Shown in pieces: positions 5,921 through 6,823 of a stretch of DNA of 6,823 nt. Numbering within the stretch: position 1 is the first letter of the stretch; each line of letters opens with the position of its first letter. The position numbers and the translations under genes are program-made. Origin of the DNA: JASMHC01 sp964453855 (GTDB lineage: Bacteria > Pseudomonadota > Alphaproteobacteria > Rhodobacterales > Rhodobacteraceae). The notes under the pieces were generated by a model. That model saw only the letters and a program-made list of their open reading frames with translations, did no database searches and was not told the origin of the DNA. The DNA is taken from positions 1 to 6,823 of the forward strand of contig CAYVRN010000102.1 of assembly GCA_964453855.1 (NCBI GenBank). The letters run 5' to 3'.

Positions 5921-6823
5921 CAGATGACCCCCTCCGCCTTGAGCCGGGCAATGTCCTCGGGTGATCGCCCAAGCTCTGAATAGATTGTCGCGTTGTCCTG
6001 CCCGGGTTCCGGTGGCGGTCCGCGATGCCGCGGCTGATCGGCAGACGCGCGGAACGGGAACGCGGGTACCGGAATGCGCAGCTGGCCCAGATTCTCTTCG
6101 GTCCAGAACCCGCGCGCACCAAGCTGCGGCTGACTCCTCGCTTCGGCCATGTCGAGAAAGGCGATCAGGATCCACCCCTTTTCGCGCGCCATCTCCTCCA
6201 GTTCGTTCCGGGAATAGAGTTCAAAGAATGGGGCGATTGCCGCTTCGAGCGCATCGATACGTGACTGGTCCATATCGGCAGGAAGCTCAGCTGCAAAGTT
6301 GTGGTCTTGCCAGTCGAGCGCCATGCCTTTCGCATGGGCGGCATCGAAGAACGAGCGCGCTCGTTTGGGGTCATCGCTGGCCGACCAGGTCACCCAACCG
6401 TCGCGGCAGCGCCAGACGTTCGAGGTAAAGCCGCCGCGCCCGCGCCGGGCCACATTGCCTCGCCGGGTCTCGACCGCACGTTGGAATTCCCAGCGTAGTG
6501 GTTCGCGGTAGTTGGCCAGCCGCGCCGCATCCAGCACCGAGACGTCGACATGTTGGCCAAGCCCATCGCTGGCTCTGGCATAAAGTGCGATCAGCGTCCC
6601 GAGCGCTGCTTGCAGCCCGCCAAGCGAGGTGATCTGGTCGAAGCCGAGCCGCAACGGCGGCAACCCGGCGAAGCCTGTGACCGCCATCAGGCCCGACAGC
6701 GCCATGACGGTGGTATCGGACGCATGTTCGGCCACGCGCGGACCGCATTGCCCGAAAGCGGTGAGTGAGGTGACGACGAGCCCGGGATGCACCGTGATCA
6801 GATGTTCCGCAGAAAGGCCGAAC
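5920..6823 (-). CDS. CaiB/BaiF-family CoA-transferase, BbsE-like subunit, 5' end missing
   Basis: About 300 C-terminal residues are present; roughly 100 N-terminal residues lie beyond the right edge. The frame is open from 6822, reading FGLSAEHLITVHPGLVVTSL, so the internal GTG at 6792 is not the start. Family features: TAFGQCGP, VMALSGLMAVTG, GLGQHVDVSVLD, CRDGWVTW, PQLGARGFW and a normal C-terminal tail (SPEDIARLKAEGVI). The long insert between CRDGWV and the late GWILIAFLDMAEA resembles the BbsE-type branch as I remember it. The catalytic Asp is not at its usual column: counting back from the GQHVD motif gives Ile/Thr, with an Asp (codon 6639-6637) two to three residues earlier. The subunit may be non-catalytic, paired with the next gene, which it overlaps by one base. 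The substrate is unknown. Confidence 0.85.
   Translation of the reverse strand, partial: FGLSAEHLITVHPGLVVTSLTAFGQCGPRVAEHASDTTVMALSGLMAVTGFAGLPPLRLGFDQITSLGGLQAALGTLIALYARASDGLGQHVDVSVLDAARLANYREPLRWEFQRAVETRRGNVARRGRGGFTSNVWRCRDGWVTWSASDDPKRARSFFDAAHAKGMALDWQDHNFAAELPADMDQSRIDALEAAIAPFFELYSRNELEEMAREKGWILIAFLDMAEARSQPQLGARGFWTEENLGQLRIPVPAFPFRASADQPRHRGPPPEPGQDNATIYSELGRSPEDIARLKAEGVI

Noticed and set aside
5921..6175. N-terminal extension of 85 codons for the middle CaiB/BaiF gene
   Set aside because: The extension lies wholly inside the upstream CaiB/BaiF gene in another frame. Family homology starts only at the ATG at 5920, which has its own ribosome binding site.
1..6823. CRISPR array, tRNA, rRNA, riboswitch or phage genes
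   Set aside because: No regularly spaced repeats, cloverleaf-like sequence, conserved RNA aptamer or phage-type protein could be seen on either strand.

Overview
The window looks like accessory chromosome or plasmid DNA from a GC-rich alphaproteobacterium, most likely a member of Rhodobacterales (Paracoccus/Roseobacter-like). This rests on the codon style, the TRAP transporter with several CaiB/BaiF genes, and the types of insertion-sequence ends. No rRNA, tRNA or CRISPR is visible. The species assignment is inference.

Layout. Positions 1-55 look like the outer end of an IS5-family (IS903-like) element, ending in a recognisable terminal inverted repeat. Directly abutting it, in frame, is the C-terminal two thirds of an IS6-family transposase (56-487, + strand). 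Its first catalytic Asp is missing, so this reads as an IS inserted into an older IS. A probable IS6 right end lies near 541. The gene-free stretch 488-679 holds that IS end and a stem-loop, and nothing else that I recognise.

From 680 to the right edge everything is on the minus strand and tightly packed. In order of transcription: a 5'-truncated CaiB/BaiF-family gene (5920-6822, BbsE-like half); a second CaiB/BaiF gene (4844-5920) overlapping it by one base as TGATG; a 112-bp gap carrying palindromic sequence and a strong ribosome binding site; then a complete tripartite TRAP transporter: periplasmic binding protein (3703-4731), small 4-TM permease (3103-3633) and large permease (1818-3113). 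A third CaiB/BaiF CoA-transferase (680-1810) begins 7 bases after the large permease stop. A perfect 12-bp stem-loop sits between the binding-protein gene and the permease genes.

How it may work. The TRAP system would import an organic acid using the sodium gradient. The class III CoA-transferases would then turn it into a CoA thioester. The middle CaiB/BaiF protein keeps His, Asp and Glu at the positions used by alpha-methylacyl-CoA racemases, so an epimerisation step is possible. The upstream partner seems to lack the catalytic Asp at its usual column, which suggests a two-subunit enzyme in the manner of BbsEF. The substrate cannot be read from the sequence. The module of one TRAP transporter with three different CaiB/BaiF proteins is the most interesting content.
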